Assembly (NCBI RefSeq): GCF_000024785.1
Contig: NC_013441.1
Coordinates: forward strand, 186,001-250,000
Direction: 5' to 3'
DNA: 64,000 nucleotides
Origin: Gordonia bronchialis DSM 43247
Lineage (GTDB): Bacteria > Actinomycetota > Actinomycetes > Mycobacteriales > Mycobacteriaceae
The notes beneath the pieces were generated by a model. It worked only from the letters and a program-made list of their open reading frames with translations, was not told the DNA's origin and ran no database searches. Below, piece by piece: positions 43,519 to 55,248 of the stretch; the stretch's first letter is position 1; every line of letters begins with the position of its first letter. The position numbers were made by a program, and so were the translations under genes.

Positions 43519-43803
43519 GCCGGGGTGCGATGGGGAGTAGGATGACCGACGGCCTTGTGGATGAATCGCAAGGTCGGAGGCAATGAGACGTTCGGTGCAA
43601 CCACAGCAACCAGGCGTGCACCACAACGAATGATCAGTTGATGATCACAAGTTCGAGAAATGGGTAATTGGACGTGCGCTACCGTCACCCACGGTAGGCA
43701 GAGGACGTGGATGGGCAGGGCCGCCGGTGGCGCGCGGGGGGGAGCGCCACGCGGAGCTGCGCACTCGGGCGGGGGAGTCCACGAGGGGGCCACAGGAGTA
43801 TGA

Positions 43804-45726
43804 ATGCTGAACACTGAATTCGAACAGTTCCTCGACGAGAACGGCAATCTGCGTTTCACCGAGGATGCGACGCTGGTCGACTACGTCGAACGCAATGTGC
43901 GCGACGCGGCTGACACCCTGGCGTACCGCTTCATCGACTACAGCCGAGAGCGCGACGGTGAGTACCAGGATCTGACGTGGTCGCAGTTCGGCAAACGGCT
44001 ACGTGCCGTCGCCGCGCGGTTGCAGCAGGTCACCAAGCCCGGTGACCGGGTCGCGATTCTCGCGCCGCAGTCGCTCGAATACGTGATCGGCTTCTTCTCC
44101 GCGCTGTACGCGAGCAACGTCGCGGTGCCGCTGTTCTCGCCCGACGAGCCCGGGCACACCGACCGGCTGCACGCCGTCCTCGCCGACTGCAAGCCGACCG
44201 CGATCCTCACCTCCACCAAGTCGGCCGAGGCGGTCCGCGACTTCTTCGCGCCGCTGCCGGCGAAGGAACGTCCGCGCGTCATCGCCGTCGACGCCGTGCC
44301 GGATTCGGTCGGGTCGTCGTGGGTCGCGCCGGTGGCCGGCAAGGACCACAACCGCGACACCGTGGCCTATCTGCAGTACACCTCGGGTTCCACACGCGTG
44401 CCGGCCGGCGTCGAGATCACCTACGAGGCGGTCGCCGCCAACGTCCTGCAGATCTACGACTGCATCGAGATCGACCGCAACGCGCGCGGCGTCACCTGGC
44501 TGCCGATGTTCCATGACATGGGTCTGCTCACCGTGATCCTGCCCGCGCTCGGCGGCCGCTACATCACGATCATGAGTCCGCAGGCCTTCGTGCGCCGGCC
44601 CGGTCGCTGGATCAAGGAACTCGCCGCCGCGGCCGATGGCGCGGAGACCTATGCCGCCGCTCCCAACTTCGCCTTCGAGCATGCGGCGATCCGCGGACTG
44701 CCCAAGGAGGGCGAGTCCCTCGACCTGTCCAACGTGATCGGCCTGATCAACGGCTCCGAGCCGGTGACCGTCAGCTCGATGAAGAAGTTCAACGAGGCAT
44801 TCGCGCCGTACGGCCTGCCCAAGACCGCGATCAAGCCCTGCTACGGCATGGCCGAGGCCACGCTGTTCGTCTCCGCGACGCAGCGCAACAACGAGGCCAA
44901 GATCATCTACGTCGACCGCGACGAGCTCAACGCGGGCCGCTTCGCCCTCGTCGACTCCGACGCCCCCAACGCGGTCGCCCAGGTGTCCTGCGGCCAGGTC
45001 GCGGTCAGCCAGTGGGCGACGATCGTCGACACCTCGCAGGTGGAGGACGGTATCGCGACCGAGCAGCCCGACGGCCACGTCGGCGAGATCTGGCTGCACG
45101 GCCTCAACATCGGCGCCGGGTACTGGAACAAGCCCGAGGAAACCGAGGCGACCTTCCACAACACGCTGACCCACCCGCTCGCCGAGGGCTCGCACTCCGA
45201 AGGTGCGCCGCAGGACGCGAAGTGGATGCGGACCGGCGACTACGGGGTGTGGCTCGACGGCGAGCTCTACATCACCGGCCGCGTCAAGGACCTCGTCATC
45301 GTCGACGGCCGCAACCACTACCCGCAGGATCTCGAGTACAGCGCGCAGGAGGCCAGCTCGGCCCTGCGTCCGGGATTCATCGCGGCCTTCGCCGTGCCCG
45401 CCAACGAGCTCCCCCCGGTGGTCTTCGAGCAGTCCACCAGCGGGCTGCAGTTCGATGCCGACGACTCGTCGGAGCAACTGGTGATCGTGGCCGAACGTGG
45501 TCCCGGCAAGCGCACCGACCCGCAGGAGATCGCCGACACCGTGCGTGCCGCGATCGCCCAGCGGCACGGCGTGATGGCCCGTGACGTGCTGCTGGTCCCC
45601 GCCGGCTCGATCCCCCGCACCTCGAGCGGCAAGATCGCGCGCCGGGCCACCAAGGCCGCCTACATCGACGGCAGTCTGCGCGGCGGCTACAAGCAGACCG
45701 CATTCCCGGATGCATCCGAATCCTGA
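43804..45726 (+). CDS. fadD32: Fatty-acyl-AMP ligase FadD32
   Basis: Activates meromycolic acid as acyl-adenylate and loads it on the N-terminal ACP of Pks13; cytosolic. The chain has 640 residues. AMP-binding motifs: [19 protein letters not shown] (phosphate loop), [13 protein letters not shown], and [20 protein letters not shown] with hinge [17 protein letters not shown]. The C-terminal Lys motif is [16 protein letters not shown]. It has the insertion in the N-domain that separates acyl-AMP ligases from CoA ligases ([20 protein letters not shown] context). ACAGGAG lies five bases before ATG 43804. The gap of 285 bases upstream may hold a promoter. pks13 follows 108 bases later. Confidence 0.96.
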   Translation: MLNTEFEQFLDENGNLRFTEDATLVDYVERNVRDAADTLAYRFIDYSRERDGEYQDLTWSQFGKRLRAVAARLQQVTKPGDRVAILAPQSLEYVIGFFSALYASNVAVPLFSPDEPGHTDRLHAVLADCKPTAILTSTKSAEAVRDFFAPLPAKERPRVIAVDAVPDSVGSSWVAPVAGKDHNRDTVAYLQYTSGSTRVPAGVEITYEAVAANVLQIYDCIEIDRNARGVTWLPMFHDMGLLTVILPALGGRYITIMSPQAFVRRPGRWIKELAAAADGAETYAAAPNFAFEHAAIRGLPKEGESLDLSNVIGLINGSEPVTVSSMKKFNEAFAPYGLPKTAIKPCYGMAEATLFVSATQRNNEAKIIYVDRDELNAGRFALVDSDAPNAVAQVSCGQVAVSQWATIVDTSQVEDGIATEQPDGHVGEIWLHGLNIGAGYWNKPEETEATFHNTLTHPLAEGSHSEGAPQDAKWMRTGDYGVWLDGELYITGRVKDLVIVDGRNHYPQDLEYSAQEASSALRPGFIAAFAVPANELPPVVFEQSTSGLQFDADDSSEQLVIVAERGPGKRTDPQEIADTVRAAIAQRHGVMARDVLLVPAGSIPRTSSGKIARRATKAAYIDGSLRGGYKQTAFPDASES

Positions 45727-45821
45727 GCGGCCCGACCACTCAGTGCGCGGTGCCGCCGGCGTGCGAGCCCATCAACGTTCCCTGAGGTGCGAGCTTGCGA
45801 GCCTCCAAGGGCCCCGATCGT

Positions 45822-45827
45822 TAGTCT
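45822..45827 (+). promoter_or_regulatory. -10 box of pks13, leaderless type
   Basis: TAGTCT ends seven bases before ATG 45835 with no ribosome site. pks13 may therefore have its own promoter within the fadD32-accD4 cluster. Confidence 0.45.
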
Positions 45828-45834
45828 GGAAGCG

Positions 45835-48800
45835 ATGTCTGAACTGAATACCGACCAGTCCGAGAACACCCCCGACGACGCCGCGACGCAACCGGCGGAC
45901 GGGGCGAGCACAGACGGCGAGACCGCAGGCGACCTGACGGTCGCCGAACTGCGTGACTGGCTTCGTGAATGGGTGTCCACCGCGACCGGGTTGCCGGCCG
46001 CGCAGATCTCCGACGACCGCCCGATGGAAGAGTTCGGGCTGTCGTCGCGGGATGCGGTGGCGCTGGCCGCCGACGTCGAGGACAAGACCGGCGTGATCCT
46101 GACGGCGACCGCCGCCTACAACCATCCGACCATCGCGATGCTGGCCAAACGCATCATCGAGGGTGACCCGGATGAGGGGCTCGACGACGACGACGCCGAC
46201 TCCTACTGGCGGCGTGAGCGCGACCCGGCCGACGACATCGCCATCGTCGGGCTGTCCACCCGCTTTCCCAAGGCGGGTGCCACGCCGGAGTCCACCTGGG
46301 CGGCGTTGATCGAGGGACGCGACGGCATCTCCGATCTGCCGGAGGACCGCTGGACGGAGTTCAAGTCCGATCCGCGCATGCTCGAGGTGCTCGAGAAGCG
46401 CAATCTGCGCGGCGGCTACCTCGACGACGTGAAGGCCTTCGACGCCGACTTCTTCCAGATGAGTCCGCGCGAGGTCGAGATGGTGGACCCGCAGCAGCGG
46501 CTCGCACTGGAACTCACCTGGGAAGCGCTGGAAGACGCGCACATCCCGGCCAGCGACCTCAAGGGCGGGCAGGTCGGCGTCTTCGTCGGCACTTCCACCA
46601 ACGACTATCAGCTGATGGCCGCCCTCGGCCTCGGCGAGGGGTCCGACGAGACCGCGGCGTACGCGCTGACCGGCACCGCGACATCGATCATCGCCAACCG
46701 TGTCTCCTACTTCTTCGACTTCCACGGCCCGTCGGTCGCGGTGGACACCGCCTGCTCGTCGTCGCTGGTGGCGGTCCATCAGGCGGTGCGCAGCCTACGT
46801 TCGGGCGAATCCGACGTGGCGTTGGCCGGCGGCGTCAACATGATCCTGACCCCCGCCGCGACGGTCGGGTTCGACACCATCGGCGCCGTCGCCAAGGACG
46901 GGCACATCAAGGCGTTCTCCGCCGACGCCGACGGCATGGTCCGCTCCGAGGGCGGTGGCATGTTCGTCCTCAAGCGGCTCGCCGACGCTCGCCGCGACGG
47001 CGACGACGTCCTCGCGGTGATCGCCGGTTCCGCGGTCAACTCCGACGGCCGGTCCAACGGCATCTTCGCGCCCAATCCCGAAGCGCAGGTGGAGGTTCTG
47101 CGGTCGGCGTATGTCGACGCGGCCACCGATCCGCGTCAGGTGGATTACGTGGAGGCGCACGGTACCGGCACCATTCTCGGTGACCCCATCGAGGCCGACG
47201 CGCTGGGCCGCGTGGTGGGTCGCGGGCGCGTCGTCGGCGCGCCGGCGCTGCTCGGCTCGGCCAAGACCAACTTCGGGCACATGGAATCCGCCGCGGGTGC
47301 GGGTGCGTTGGCCAAGGTGGTGCTCTCCTTGCAGCACAACGTGATCCCGCCATCACTGAACTATTCGGGACCCAACCCGTACATCCAGTTCGGTGCCAAC
47401 GGATTGCAGGTGACCGACCAGGTCGCCGAGTGGCCGCGCTATTCCGGCCACGCCATCGCCGGCGTGTCCGGCTTCGGCTTCGGCGGCACCAACGCCCATC
47501 TCGTGGTCCGTGAGGTCCTGCCCACCGATCTCGTGGACGACGCGCCGGTCCTCCCGGTCGTCGACGCGGCCGCCGCCGAGACACCGGCCGCCGACCTCGA
47601 CGACGACGAGGATTTCCTCACCGAGGCCGAACGCGCCGTACTTGCCGCGCAGGCCGGCGCCGGGCAGACCGAAACCGTTGTGGCGGAGAAAGACCCGGCT
47701 GCGGGGTTCGCGCCGTGCGCGGTCGAGGGCGCGGTGGTCCCGCTGGTGATCTCGGCCTTCCTGCCGTCGCGTCGCCGCAAGGCCGCCGCCGATCTGCTGG
47801 AGTGGCTGGAATCGGATGCGGGACAGTCGACCCCGCTCGCAGACATCGGTCGCGCCCTGTCCCGCCGCAATCACGGTCGGTCGCGTGCAGTGGTGATGGC
47901 CCGCACCCACGACGATGCGGTGAAGGGCGTGCGTGCGGTGGCCGAGGGCAAGGCCAATCCGATTGTGTACTCGGCTGATTCGCCGGATGCCGCGTCGGCG
48001 GTGTGGTTGCTGTCGGGTTTCGGGTCGCAGCACCGCAAGATGGCCAAGCAGCTGTATCAGGAGAACCCGGTCTTCGCCAAGTACGTCGACCGCGTCGATG
48101 AGTACGTCCAGAACGAGCTGGGCTACTCGATCACCGAGATGTTCCTCGACGACGCGCAGACCTATGGCATCGAGACCAGTCAGGTCGGCATCTACACGAT
48201 TCAGGTGGCTCTCGCGGACACATTGCGCCACTTCGGTGCCGAACCCGGTGTGCTGGTACCGCATTCGATGGGAGAGGCGTCGGCCGCCTACATCAGCGGC
48301 GGACTCTCGCTGGCGGACGCGACCCGCGTCATCTGCCAGCGTTCGCGACTGATGGGCGAGGGCGAGTCGATGCTCGCCGGCGACGACATCCGGCTGATGG
48401 CGCTCGTGGAGTACAGCGCCGAGGACATCAACGACGTCCTGGTCGACTATCCCGACCTGGAGATCTGCGTGTACGCCGCCCCGACCCACACCGTGATCGG
48501 TGGGCCCGAGCCGCAGGTCGACGCCATCGTCGAGCGCGCCGAGGAGGAAGGGAAACTCGGCCGCAAACTGCAGACCAAGGGTGCCAGCCACACCTCGCAG
48601 ATGGACCCGCTGCTCGGCGAACTCGCCTACGAGCTCACCGGTATCGAGCCGCAGCGCCCGACCGTCGGGTTCTACAGCTCCGTCGACCGCGAGACCTTCT
48701 ACCGGCCGGGCCACGAGCCGGTGCACACCATCGACTACTTCCTCAAGGGTCTGCGGCACAGTGTGTGGTTCTCCCAGGCGATCTCGAAGTCGGTGGAGAA

Positions 48801-51114
48801 CGGTCACCGCACCTACCTGGAGCTCTCGCCGAACCCGGCCGTGCTGATCTCCGTTGCCGCCGTGACCTTCTCGTCCGGTGTGCACGACGCCGAACTCATC
48901 GAGACCTTGCGTCGCAAGGAAGACGAGAGCTACGGCCTGGTCAACGCGCTGATGAAGCTGTACGTCCACGGACATCCGGTGAACGTCGGATCACTTTTCG
49001 GCACAGGCGATTTCGCGGACATCCCGCGGACACGCTTCGAGCGTAAGCCCTACTGGCTGACCGCTGACCTGTCCTCCGGCGGTTCGGCCGGCCGCGCGCC
49101 CGGGTCGCATGTTGCCCTGCCCGACGGCCGGCACGCTTGGGAGGTGAATGCCGCCGCCGTCACCGATCCGCGTGAGCTGGTGCGGGCGGCTGCCGCCGAG
49201 GTGCTCTCCGGAGCGTCCGTCGGCGCGGCGGTGTCACACGGCGCCCTCCCGGCGTCCGGCACGGTCACCACCACGCTGGCCCCCCACCCCGGCGGCGCGT
49301 CGGTGACGGTCCATGTCAAGCAGGACAAGAACTTCCGGCTGCTCTTCGAGGCCGCCGTCACCGGTGATCCCGCCGAGGGCACCACCATTCCCGCCGACAG
49401 CACCGCGAGTCTCGCCGACGGCACCGTGAATCTCGCCGACAGCACCGGCGCGGCGGTGTTCGCCGACGACAAGGTCGTGGTCGAGGACGAGATCGTCGAC
49501 GACATCGGCAACAAGTGGTCGCCGGATTCCGCTGAGTCCGTGGCCGATCGGCTCGCGATCATCGTCGGCGAATCGATGGGTTACGACCCCGAGGACCTGC
49601 CGCGGGAGATCCCGCTCATCGAGCTGGGACTCGACTCGCTGATGGCGGTGCGGATCAAGAACCGCGTCGAGTACGAGTTCGACATCCCGCAGCTGCAACT
49701 GCAGGCGATGCGCCAGGCCAACCTCGACGACGTGACGAAGTTCGTGGAGTTCGCGGTGACCCACCGCGATCAGCTCGACGACCTGGCCCAGAACGCCGCG
49801 GGCGGCGGAGAGCTCGACACCGCGGCCCTCAACGCCTACATCGACGAGCAGAACGCGAAGCAGGCCGAGGCACCCGCCCCGACCCCCGCTGATCGTGCGC
49901 CCGATCCCGTTGATCGTGCGCCCGATCCCGTTGATCGTGCGCCCGATCCCGTTGATCGTGCGCCTGAAGCCACGGATCTCACCGATCAGCGCGCGGTCGC
50001 CGAGGCTGCCGGCTCGGACGTGCCCCCGCGCGACGCCGCGGAACGGTTGACCTTCGGGGTATACGCGATGGTGACCAAGCGGTCGGCGGGCGGCATCTTC
50101 AACAAGCTGCCTGTGCTGGAAGAAGAAGTGGCGCAGCAACTCACCGATCGCCTGAATGAGCGCGCCGGCGGCGACATCGATCTCGAGGACATCCTGGACT
50201 CGGAGACCATCGAGGAGATGTCGGACTACGTCCGGCAGTACCTCGACGCCTCCGCCGACACCGACGGTTTCCTGCGCTACCTGCGGCTGGTGCCGGACGG
50301 CAAGAAGTCCTATGACCCGACGGTGGGTGATCCGACGCCGATCCTGCTGTTCCATCCGGCCGGTGGTAACACGTCGGCCTACGAGGCGCTGCTCAAGCGA
50401 TTGCCGGCGGACCGGCCGGTCATCGGTTTCGACCGTGGTGTCGAGGGCTCCATCGAAGATCGTGTGCGCAAGTACATTCCGCGCCTGCGCGAGGTTCAGC
50501 CGCATGGGCCGTATGTGCTCGTCGGCTGGTCGTTCGGCGGCGCACTGGCCTACGGCGTCGCCCAGGTGCTGCGCGACGCGGGCGAGGAAGTGGCCTTCGT
50601 CGGCCTGATCGACGTGGTGCGGCCCCGCCAGGACATGATCGAGACCGCCGACACCAAACGCGAACGGCTGGAACGATGGAAGGATTTCGCGATCCGCAAC
50701 TACGATCTCGACCCCGACATCCCGATCCCGATGGATCGGCTCGTCGAGGCCGACGACGAGGGGCAGTTCGCGATCATCATGGAGATGATGTCGATGTCGG
50801 GCACCAAGATCCCCGGCGGCATCATCGAGCATCAACGCACCTCGTTCATCGAGAACCGCGCGCTGACCAACATTTCGCCTGCACCGTACGGCGGCAAGGT
50901 GGTTCTGTACCGCGCCGACAAGATGCATGCGGGGGCAATCGAACTCGAGCCGCAATGGGCCGAGATCGACGAGGACGGGCGCTGGCGTGAGGTGGTCGAC
51001 GATCTGGAGATCATCCACATCGGTGGTGACCACCTGTCCATCGTCGACGAACCGTACGTCGCCAAGATCGGGACCGACCTGGCCCAGCGGCTGAGCGAGC
51101 TCGACAAGAAGTAG
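45835..51114 (+). CDS. pks13: Polyketide synthase Pks13 (mycolic condensase)
   Basis: Condenses the meromycolic chain with a carboxylated fatty acid to form the alpha-alkyl beta-keto mycolate precursor. The 1759-residue chain has the order ACP-KS-AT-ACP-TE. N-terminal [13 protein letters not shown] with phosphopantetheine Ser at about 71. Ketosynthase: Cys307 (DTACSSSLV), His442 (EAHGTGT), His482 (FGHMESAAG). Acyltransferase: Ser811 in [11 protein letters not shown]-terminal ACP: Ser1268 in LGLDSLMAV. Thioesterase: Ser1566 in [10 protein letters not shown]. Between the second ACP and TE is a linker with DRAPDPV heptads, and a PADS/LADG-rich linker precedes that ACP. ATG 45835 gives the conserved acidic start and follows a -10 box. 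Confidence 0.98.
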   Translation: MSELNTDQSENTPDDAATQPADGASTDGETAGDLTVAELRDWLREWVSTATGLPAAQISDDRPMEEFGLSSRDAVALAADVEDKTGVILTATAAYNHPTIAMLAKRIIEGDPDEGLDDDDADSYWRRERDPADDIAIVGLSTRFPKAGATPESTWAALIEGRDGISDLPEDRWTEFKSDPRMLEVLEKRNLRGGYLDDVKAFDADFFQMSPREVEMVDPQQRLALELTWEALEDAHIPASDLKGGQVGVFVGTSTNDYQLMAALGLGEGSDETAAYALTGTATSIIANRVSYFFDFHGPSVAVDTACSSSLVAVHQAVRSLRSGESDVALAGGVNMILTPAATVGFDTIGAVAKDGHIKAFSADADGMVRSEGGGMFVLKRLADARRDGDDVLAVIAGSAVNSDGRSNGIFAPNPEAQVEVLRSAYVDAATDPRQVDYVEAHGTGTILGDPIEADALGRVVGRGRVVGAPALLGSAKTNFGHMESAAGAGALAKVVLSLQHNVIPPSLNYSGPNPYIQFGANGLQVTDQVAEWPRYSGHAIAGVSGFGFGGTNAHLVVREVLPTDLVDDAPVLPVVDAAAAETPAADLDDDEDFLTEAERAVLAAQAGAGQTETVVAEKDPAAGFAPCAVEGAVVPLVISAFLPSRRRKAAADLLEWLESDAGQSTPLADIGRALSRRNHGRSRAVVMARTHDDAVKGVRAVAEGKANPIVYSADSPDAASAVWLLSGFGSQHRKMAKQLYQENPVFAKYVDRVDEYVQNELGYSITEMFLDDAQTYGIETSQVGIYTIQVALADTLRHFGAEPGVLVPHSMGEASAAYISGGLSLADATRVICQRSRLMGEGESMLAGDDIRLMALVEYSAEDINDVLVDYPDLEICVYAAPTHTVIGGPEPQVDAIVERAEEEGKLGRKLQTKGASHTSQMDPLLGELAYELTGIEPQRPTVGFYSSVDRETFYRPGHEPVHTIDYFLKGLRHSVWFSQAISKSVENGHRTYLELSPNPAVLISVAAVTFSSGVHDAELIETLRRKEDESYGLVNALMKLYVHGHPVNVGSLFGTGDFADIPRTRFERKPYWLTADLSSGGSAGRAPGSHVALPDGRHAWEVNAAAVTDPRELVRAAAAEVLSGASVGAAVSHGALPASGTVTTTLAPHPGGASVTVHVKQDKNFRLLFEAAVTGDPAEGTTIPADSTASLADGTVNLADSTGAAVFADDKVVVEDEIVDDIGNKWSPDSAESVADRLAIIVGESMGYDPEDLPREIPLIELGLDSLMAVRIKNRVEYEFDIPQLQLQAMRQANLDDVTKFVEFAVTHRDQLDDLAQNAAGGGELDTAALNAYIDEQNAKQAEAPAPTPADRAPDPVDRAPDPVDRAPDPVDRAPEATDLTDQRAVAEAAGSDVPPRDAAERLTFGVYAMVTKRSAGGIFNKLPVLEEEVAQQLTDRLNERAGGDIDLEDILDSETIEEMSDYVRQYLDASADTDGFLRYLRLVPDGKKSYDPTVGDPTPILLFHPAGGNTSAYEALLKRLPADRPVIGFDRGVEGSIEDRVRKYIPRLREVQPHGPYVLVGWSFGGALAYGVAQVLRDAGEEVAFVGLIDVVRPRQDMIETADTKRERLERWKDFAIRNYDLDPDIPIPMDRLVEADDEGQFAIIMEMMSMSGTKIPGGIIEHQRTSFIENRALTNISPAPYGGKVVLYRADKMHAGAIELEPQWAEIDEDGRWREVVDDLEIIHIGGDHLSIVDEPYVAKIGTDLAQRLSELDKK
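49891..49965 (+). repeat. 21-bp minisatellite in the pks13 ACP-TE linker
   Basis: Three exact copies of GATCGTGCGCCCGATCCCGT plus T (49891, 49912, 49933) and a partial fourth (49954), each encoding DRAPDPV. The perfect identity of copies indicates recent expansion. Confidence 0.85.
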
Positions 51115-51146
51115 ACGGCCAGGTCGACGAGGACCTGCCGATCGAT

Positions 51147-52715
51147 GTGGAAAGTGAAGTGACCGTGACTGACAGCACCGCCGCCAAGCTCGCAGACCTA
51201 CGGCAGAAGCTCGAGGCGTCCCGGGAACCGGGCGGCGAGAAGGCTCTCGCCAAACGCGCCGCCAAGGGCATCTGCTCGCCTCGGGAGCGGTTGGCGATGC
51301 TGTTCGATCCGGGCACCTTTGTGGAGATCGGCGCGCTGGCCAAGATGCCGGGAGCGGCGCAGAGCGGGTACGGCGACGGTGTCGTCACCGGGCACGGCCT
51401 GGTGTACGGCCGGCCGGTGGCCGCCTTCTCGCACGATCAGTCCGTGTTCGGGGGCACCGTCGGAGAGATGTTCGGCCGCAAGGTATCCGCACTCATGGAG
51501 TGGGCCGGCAAGATCGGCTGCCCGATGGTCGGCATCAACGATTCGGCGGGCGCGCGCATCCAGGACGCGGTGACATCGCTTGCCTGGTACGCGGAGATGG
51601 GGCGCCGCAACGATCTGCTTTCCGGGCTGGCGCCGCAGATCTCGGTGATCCTCGGCAAGTGTGCCGGCGGAGCGGTCTACACGCCTGCCAACACCGACGT
51701 CCTGGTGGCTGTCGAGGACAAGAGCTACATGTTCGTGACCGGACCCGATGTGCTGAAACAGACCACCGGCGAAGACATTTCGGCCGAGGATCTGGGCAGC
51801 GCACACAATCAGGCACGCTGGGGCAACATCCATCACATCGCACCCGACGAGAAGGCCGCCTTCGAGTGGGTGCGGGAGTACCTGCAGTACATGCCGTCGA
51901 GCGCCTACGAGCAGCCGCCGGTGATCAATCCGGGACTCGAGCCGGAGATCACCGAATCGGACCTGTCGCTCAACGATTTCATGCCGGACAACGACAATGC
52001 CGGCTACGACATGCACGACATCATCATCAAACTCTTCGACGACGGTGCCTTCCACGAGGTCGGAGAGTTGTTCGCGCCCAACCTGATCACGGGATACGCC
52101 CGCGTCGATGGTCGGTCGGTGGGCGTGGTCGCGAATCAGCCGAGCGTGATGTCCGGGGTACTCGATACCGACTCGTCGGAGAAGGCCACACGGTTCGTTC
52201 GTATCTGCAATGCCTACAGCATCCCGCTGATCTTCCTCGTCGACACCCCGGGCATCCTGCCCGGCCTCGTGGAGGAGCAGAAGGGCACCATCCGCAGGTC
52301 CGGCAAGTTCTTGTACGCCTATGTGGAGGCCGACGTCCCGAAGATCACCGTTGTGCTGCGCAAGGCCTACGGCGGCGCCTACGCGGTGATGGGTTGTAAG
52401 CAGCTCGGTGCGGACATCAACTTCGCCTGGCCCACAGCGAAAATCGCGGTGATGGGCGCCGAGTCGGCGGCCGCGGTTCTCACCCGGCGGCAGACCGAGG
52501 GGCTCTCGGCGGCAGAGGCCGACAAGGTCCGACGTGACTTCATCGACTTCTACAACTCCATGATGGCGACGCCCTACATGGCCGCCGAACGTGGCTACAT
52601 CGACGCCGTCATCGAACCAGCCGAGACCCGGTTGCAACTCCGAAAGGCGTTGGCGCAGTTGCGCGACAAGGAAGTCTTGCGTACCCCGCGCAAGCATTTC
52701 CTGATGCCAATCTGA
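51147..52715 (+). CDS. accD4: Acyl-CoA carboxylase beta subunit AccD4
   Basis: Carboxyltransferase of 522 residues that, with AccA3-type and AccE-type partners encoded elsewhere, carboxylates long-chain acyl-CoA (C24-C26 in relatives) for Pks13. N- and C-terminal carboxyltransferase halves are intact: [20 protein letters not shown], the oxyanion loop [13 protein letters not shown], and the second-site [16 protein letters not shown]. Length and C-terminus (PRKHFLMPI) fit. GTG 51147 is the longest start; GTG 51159 or 51165 ([12 protein letters not shown]) are possible. It follows pks13 by 32 bases, as in Rv3800c-Rv3799c. Confidence 0.96.
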   Translation: MESEVTVTDSTAAKLADLRQKLEASREPGGEKALAKRAAKGICSPRERLAMLFDPGTFVEIGALAKMPGAAQSGYGDGVVTGHGLVYGRPVAAFSHDQSVFGGTVGEMFGRKVSALMEWAGKIGCPMVGINDSAGARIQDAVTSLAWYAEMGRRNDLLSGLAPQISVILGKCAGGAVYTPANTDVLVAVEDKSYMFVTGPDVLKQTTGEDISAEDLGSAHNQARWGNIHHIAPDEKAAFEWVREYLQYMPSSAYEQPPVINPGLEPEITESDLSLNDFMPDNDNAGYDMHDIIIKLFDDGAFHEVGELFAPNLITGYARVDGRSVGVVANQPSVMSGVLDTDSSEKATRFVRICNAYSIPLIFLVDTPGILPGLVEEQKGTIRRSGKFLYAYVEADVPKITVVLRKAYGGAYAVMGCKQLGADINFAWPTAKIAVMGAESAAAVLTRRQTEGLSAAEADKVRRDFIDFYNSMMATPYMAAERGYIDAVIEPAETRLQLRKALAQLRDKEVLRTPRKHFLMPI

Positions 52716-52860
52716 GTGCTGGCCGAGCCTGAACGCCTGCTGTGTGGGTTGTGGATTGTGTTGGGGCGCTGACGTTGTTGGGTCGCGGATGGTTTCGACA
52801 CGTGGCCGCTCGTTCCTCGCGGACACGGCTCAACCAGCAAAAGGGGAGTGGCCTACGGAT

Positions 52861-54069
52861 TCAGGCGAACCGCCGCAGGATCGAGTGCACCGCCTGGGTG
52901 ACCGTGACGCGGTCGTAGCTCTGCACGAAGTCGAAATCGCGTTCGAGATCCGTTGCGCCGGTGTGCTGATCGCGCGCGGACAACAGCGCCGCGAAATGTG
53001 GCCCGAGGACGGCAACGTTCCATTCCTCGATCAGGTCGTCGTCGGGGGCGAGCGGCGCGCGGTGGACGTTGCCGTCGCGGACGTCGGGTAGTCCCACGCC
53101 GTAGACACCGGCGAGTCCGGTGTGTTCGGACATCTCGCGCCAACGTCGTGCCGTGGTGGGGGTGAAGTGTTCGGCGTACTGAAAGGTGCCCAGCACGATG
53201 GCCGCGCCGCCGCCGGCGGCCTGCTGCTCGAGGGCCTTGGACATCTCGATCAGCAGCCGCTTGTTTCCGCGCCGCGGCGTGTTCGTCGACGACGCGATCG
53301 CATACGGTGTCCCGTGATCAGGGTCCGGAGTGGACCAGACCGGCATATCCGGAAGCGGCACAACGGTTCCCGACGCGATCACGGCCGGATCCTCGACGGC
53401 GGGGAACAACGCCCCGAGCCCATAGTCGGCCCCGAGGGTCAACGCCATCACCCGCGCAGCCTCGTCGTCGACGCCCTCGGCAACGATCACCGCGTGGCTG
53501 CGTTCGCGGTGGGCGGCCAGCGCATGCGCCAGACGCGCGGAATCCGGTGTCGCGGGCTCGCGGAGCAGCTCGGCGCCGGTGACGATCACATCCGGTTCCA
53601 CCAGGGAGAGCAGCGTCGCCGCATCGGTGTTGCGGACGAGACCGTCGACGCAGACGATCTTGCCGGCCGCCCGGGCGCGGGCAACTCGCGCCAGGGTTCG
53701 CTGAGGGCTTCGGGTGACGGCATCTGGTGCCACCACCATGACGTGGCGTTCCAGCACCTCGGCGGTGGCGTCGTCGACGACGTCGATGAGGTCGAGGTCC
53801 AGCGAGACCAGCAGAGGAAGGATCTTGGCCACCGATTGAGCGCGCGACGAGTGGGCGAGGAGCCGTTTACGGTCATCGAGAACGGTGTGCTGCTCGACCA
53901 TGCGAGCGGCACGACGTAGTGCGTCGGCCGTCGACAATCGGGTTCCGGCCGGACCTCGAACCTGCAACTCGAGGGTGGCCAGCGCGCCGTCGGAGAGCCG
54001 GCACACCGGCGCGAACTGCATGTGGAGCTCCAGATCGTCGAAGAGGGTGAATCCGCGGGTCTCGGACAT
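52861..54069 (-). CDS. EAL-like plus DICT-domain sensor protein
   Basis: Cytosolic protein of 402 residues with two parts. Residues about 10-225 resemble an EAL fold (LHMQFAPVCRLSDGALATLE, then VSLDLDLIDVVDD, EPDVIVTGAELL, IVAEGVDDEAA), but the EAL signature reads LELQV and catalytic acidic residues look incomplete, so c-di-GMP hydrolysis is doubtful. Residues about 250-375 form a DICT domain (VLGTFQYAEHFTPTTARRW, AEHTGL-like SEHTGLAGVYGVGL), a putative light or signal sensor module often joined to EAL or GGDEF domains. It may be a sensory adaptor. No operon partner is adjacent. Confidence 0.72.
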   Translation of the reverse strand: MSETRGFTLFDDLELHMQFAPVCRLSDGALATLELQVRGPAGTRLSTADALRRAARMVEQHTVLDDRKRLLAHSSRAQSVAKILPLLVSLDLDLIDVVDDATAEVLERHVMVVAPDAVTRSPQRTLARVARARAAGKIVCVDGLVRNTDAATLLSLVEPDVIVTGAELLREPATPDSARLAHALAAHRERSHAVIVAEGVDDEAARVMALTLGADYGLGALFPAVEDPAVIASGTVVPLPDMPVWSTPDPDHGTPYAIASSTNTPRRGNKRLLIEMSKALEQQAAGGGAAIVLGTFQYAEHFTPTTARRWREMSEHTGLAGVYGVGLPDVRDGNVHRAPLAPDDDLIEEWNVAVLGPHFAALLSARDQHTGATDLERDFDFVQSYDRVTVTQAVHSILRRFA

Positions 54070-54143
54070 CAGAACCTCCCGTCAGAGGTTCTTCGGCGGA
54101 CAGCCGCAAGTCGCTCCGATAGATACTCGGACGCGGATTGGCT

Positions 54144-54377
54144 TCACATCCTGGACAGGGCGCACACAGCGCCTGTTGCCAGGCTAACAAAGAGGCCGAC
54201 AATCAACAGTGCAGGCCACAACGAGCCGACCAGCGGAACCGCCACGAGGATCGCCCATAGCGTGAAGGCCACAGCGAATACGAGACCGGTCACATGGCCC
54301 CGGCCAGCGATGTCGTCGCCCGAGGGCGGCGATGCCGGAGGGGCGGACACTCCGGCATCGCCGGCGACAGATGGCAT
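54144..54377 (-). CDS. Small two-helix membrane protein beside Dps
   Basis: Protein of 77 residues: a polar N-terminus with SAPPASPPSGDD, then helices VTGLVFAVAFTLWAILVAVP and LWPALLIVGLFVSLATGAV. Start ATG 54377 is inferred because it follows the Dps stop by ten bases on the same strand, which makes co-transcription likely. I do not recognise a family. It may associate with Dps or an iron process, but that is only position. Confidence 0.55.
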   Translation of the reverse strand: MPSVAGDAGVSAPPASPPSGDDIAGRGHVTGLVFAVAFTLWAILVAVPLVGSLWPALLIVGLFVSLATGAVCALSRM

Positions 54378-54387
54378 GGTCAGGGTG

Positions 54388-54936
54388 TCAGTGCTCCGCG
54401 CGAGCGGCGTGGGCTGCCGCGGTTTCCGACGAGGCACCGGCGGTCGTGAGTTCACCGGTGTAGCTCTCCACGTGAGCGCGTACGAACCATTGGAACTTCT
54501 CCAGCTCGGCGGTCTGCCCGATGAGGATGTCCTCGGTGATGGGGTCGAGGTCGCCGGTCTTGGCGATGGCGTCGCGGTGGGAGCTGACGAAGCCGTCGTA
54601 GACCAGGTCAAGCGCGCCGAGATGGGCCTGCGCGGTGTCGCGACCGATGGAGTAGTCGTTCCAGGTGCGATCGGTCTCGATCGCCTTGGCGGTACCGCTT
54701 GGCGAACTGCCCAGGGTCGCGATGCGCTCGGCGATGGTGTCGGCGTATCCGCGGACCAGCTCCACCTGGGGATCGATCATCTCGTGGACTCCGATGAAGT
54801 TGGCGCCCACCACATTCCAGTGCACATGCTTGAGCGTGAGGTGAAGATCGTTGAGGGCGCTGAGGCGTTCCTGCAGGATGCCGGTCACCTCGTCGGCGGC
54901 GGCGGTGGAAAGTCCGGGTGCGGTGAATGAGGTCAT
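54388..54936 (-). CDS. dps: Dps family ferritin-like DNA-binding protein
   Basis: Iron-storage and DNA-protecting protein of 182 residues. The ferroxidase segment LHLTLKHVHWNVVGANFIGVH and EMIDPQVE match the Dps intersubunit site (His, His, Asp, Glu). The middle LGALDLVYDGFVSSHRDAI and C-terminal DILIGQTAELEKFQWFVRAH helices complete the four-helix bundle. It oxidises and mineralises iron and protects DNA under stress or in stationary phase. A short tail (TTAGASSETAAAHAARAEH) follows. Regulation is unknown. Confidence 0.94.
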   Translation of the reverse strand: MTSFTAPGLSTAAADEVTGILQERLSALNDLHLTLKHVHWNVVGANFIGVHEMIDPQVELVRGYADTIAERIATLGSSPSGTAKAIETDRTWNDYSIGRDTAQAHLGALDLVYDGFVSSHRDAIAKTGDLDPITEDILIGQTAELEKFQWFVRAHVESYTGELTTAGASSETAAAHAARAEH

Positions 54937-55164
54937 GACCTGACGCTAGGGCTGCCAGGTCCGCCGGCGCATGGTCAGAGAGTGGGACGGGACGCAATCG
55001 AGACGCCGGTAACGATCGGATAACTGGACCTTCACTCAGGCCGGTCAGTGTTGCCCATGCGTGGCGGCCAACGCCGCAGTACGATCTTCGCATGTCGGGC
55101 CGGTGAACGGGTGCAATGCCGGCGGATCTGGTTCCGGCCGTCAGTCGCACCCGAGGACCCGGTC
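54937..55164 (+). other. Intergenic region with no confident gene
   Basis: About 228 bases between dps and the short leader ORF, with no confident gene or hairpin. GAGGA at 55152-55156 is the ribosome site of the leader ORF. Confidence 0.5.
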
Positions 55165-55248
55165 ATGACCACACGCACATCCCCGAACCGTCCCGTCCGG
55201 CCGCAGACGCTCACTCGAGCCACGCCGCCGCAACCGGTGGAACCATGA
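55165..55248 (+). CDS. Possible 27-residue ORF coupled to a GMC remnant
   Basis: ATG 55165 with GAGGA eight bases upstream encodes MTTRTSPNRPVRPQTLTRAT and ends at 55248, where its stop overlaps the ATG of the GMC remnant (ATGA). It could be a short coupled leader or the truncated beginning of a lost transporter gene. Expression is unproven. Confidence 0.3.
   Translation: MTTRTSPNRPVRPQTLTRATPPQPVEP

Noticed and set aside
43639..43655. TGATCAGTTGATGATCA palindrome upstream of fadD32
   Set aside because: Short six-base arms of low complexity; no known regulator fits and it is too weak to call.
45772..51033. Long minus-strand frames opposite pks13
   Set aside because: They are shadows of a strongly coding gene with all catalytic motifs on the plus strand, and have no motifs of their own.
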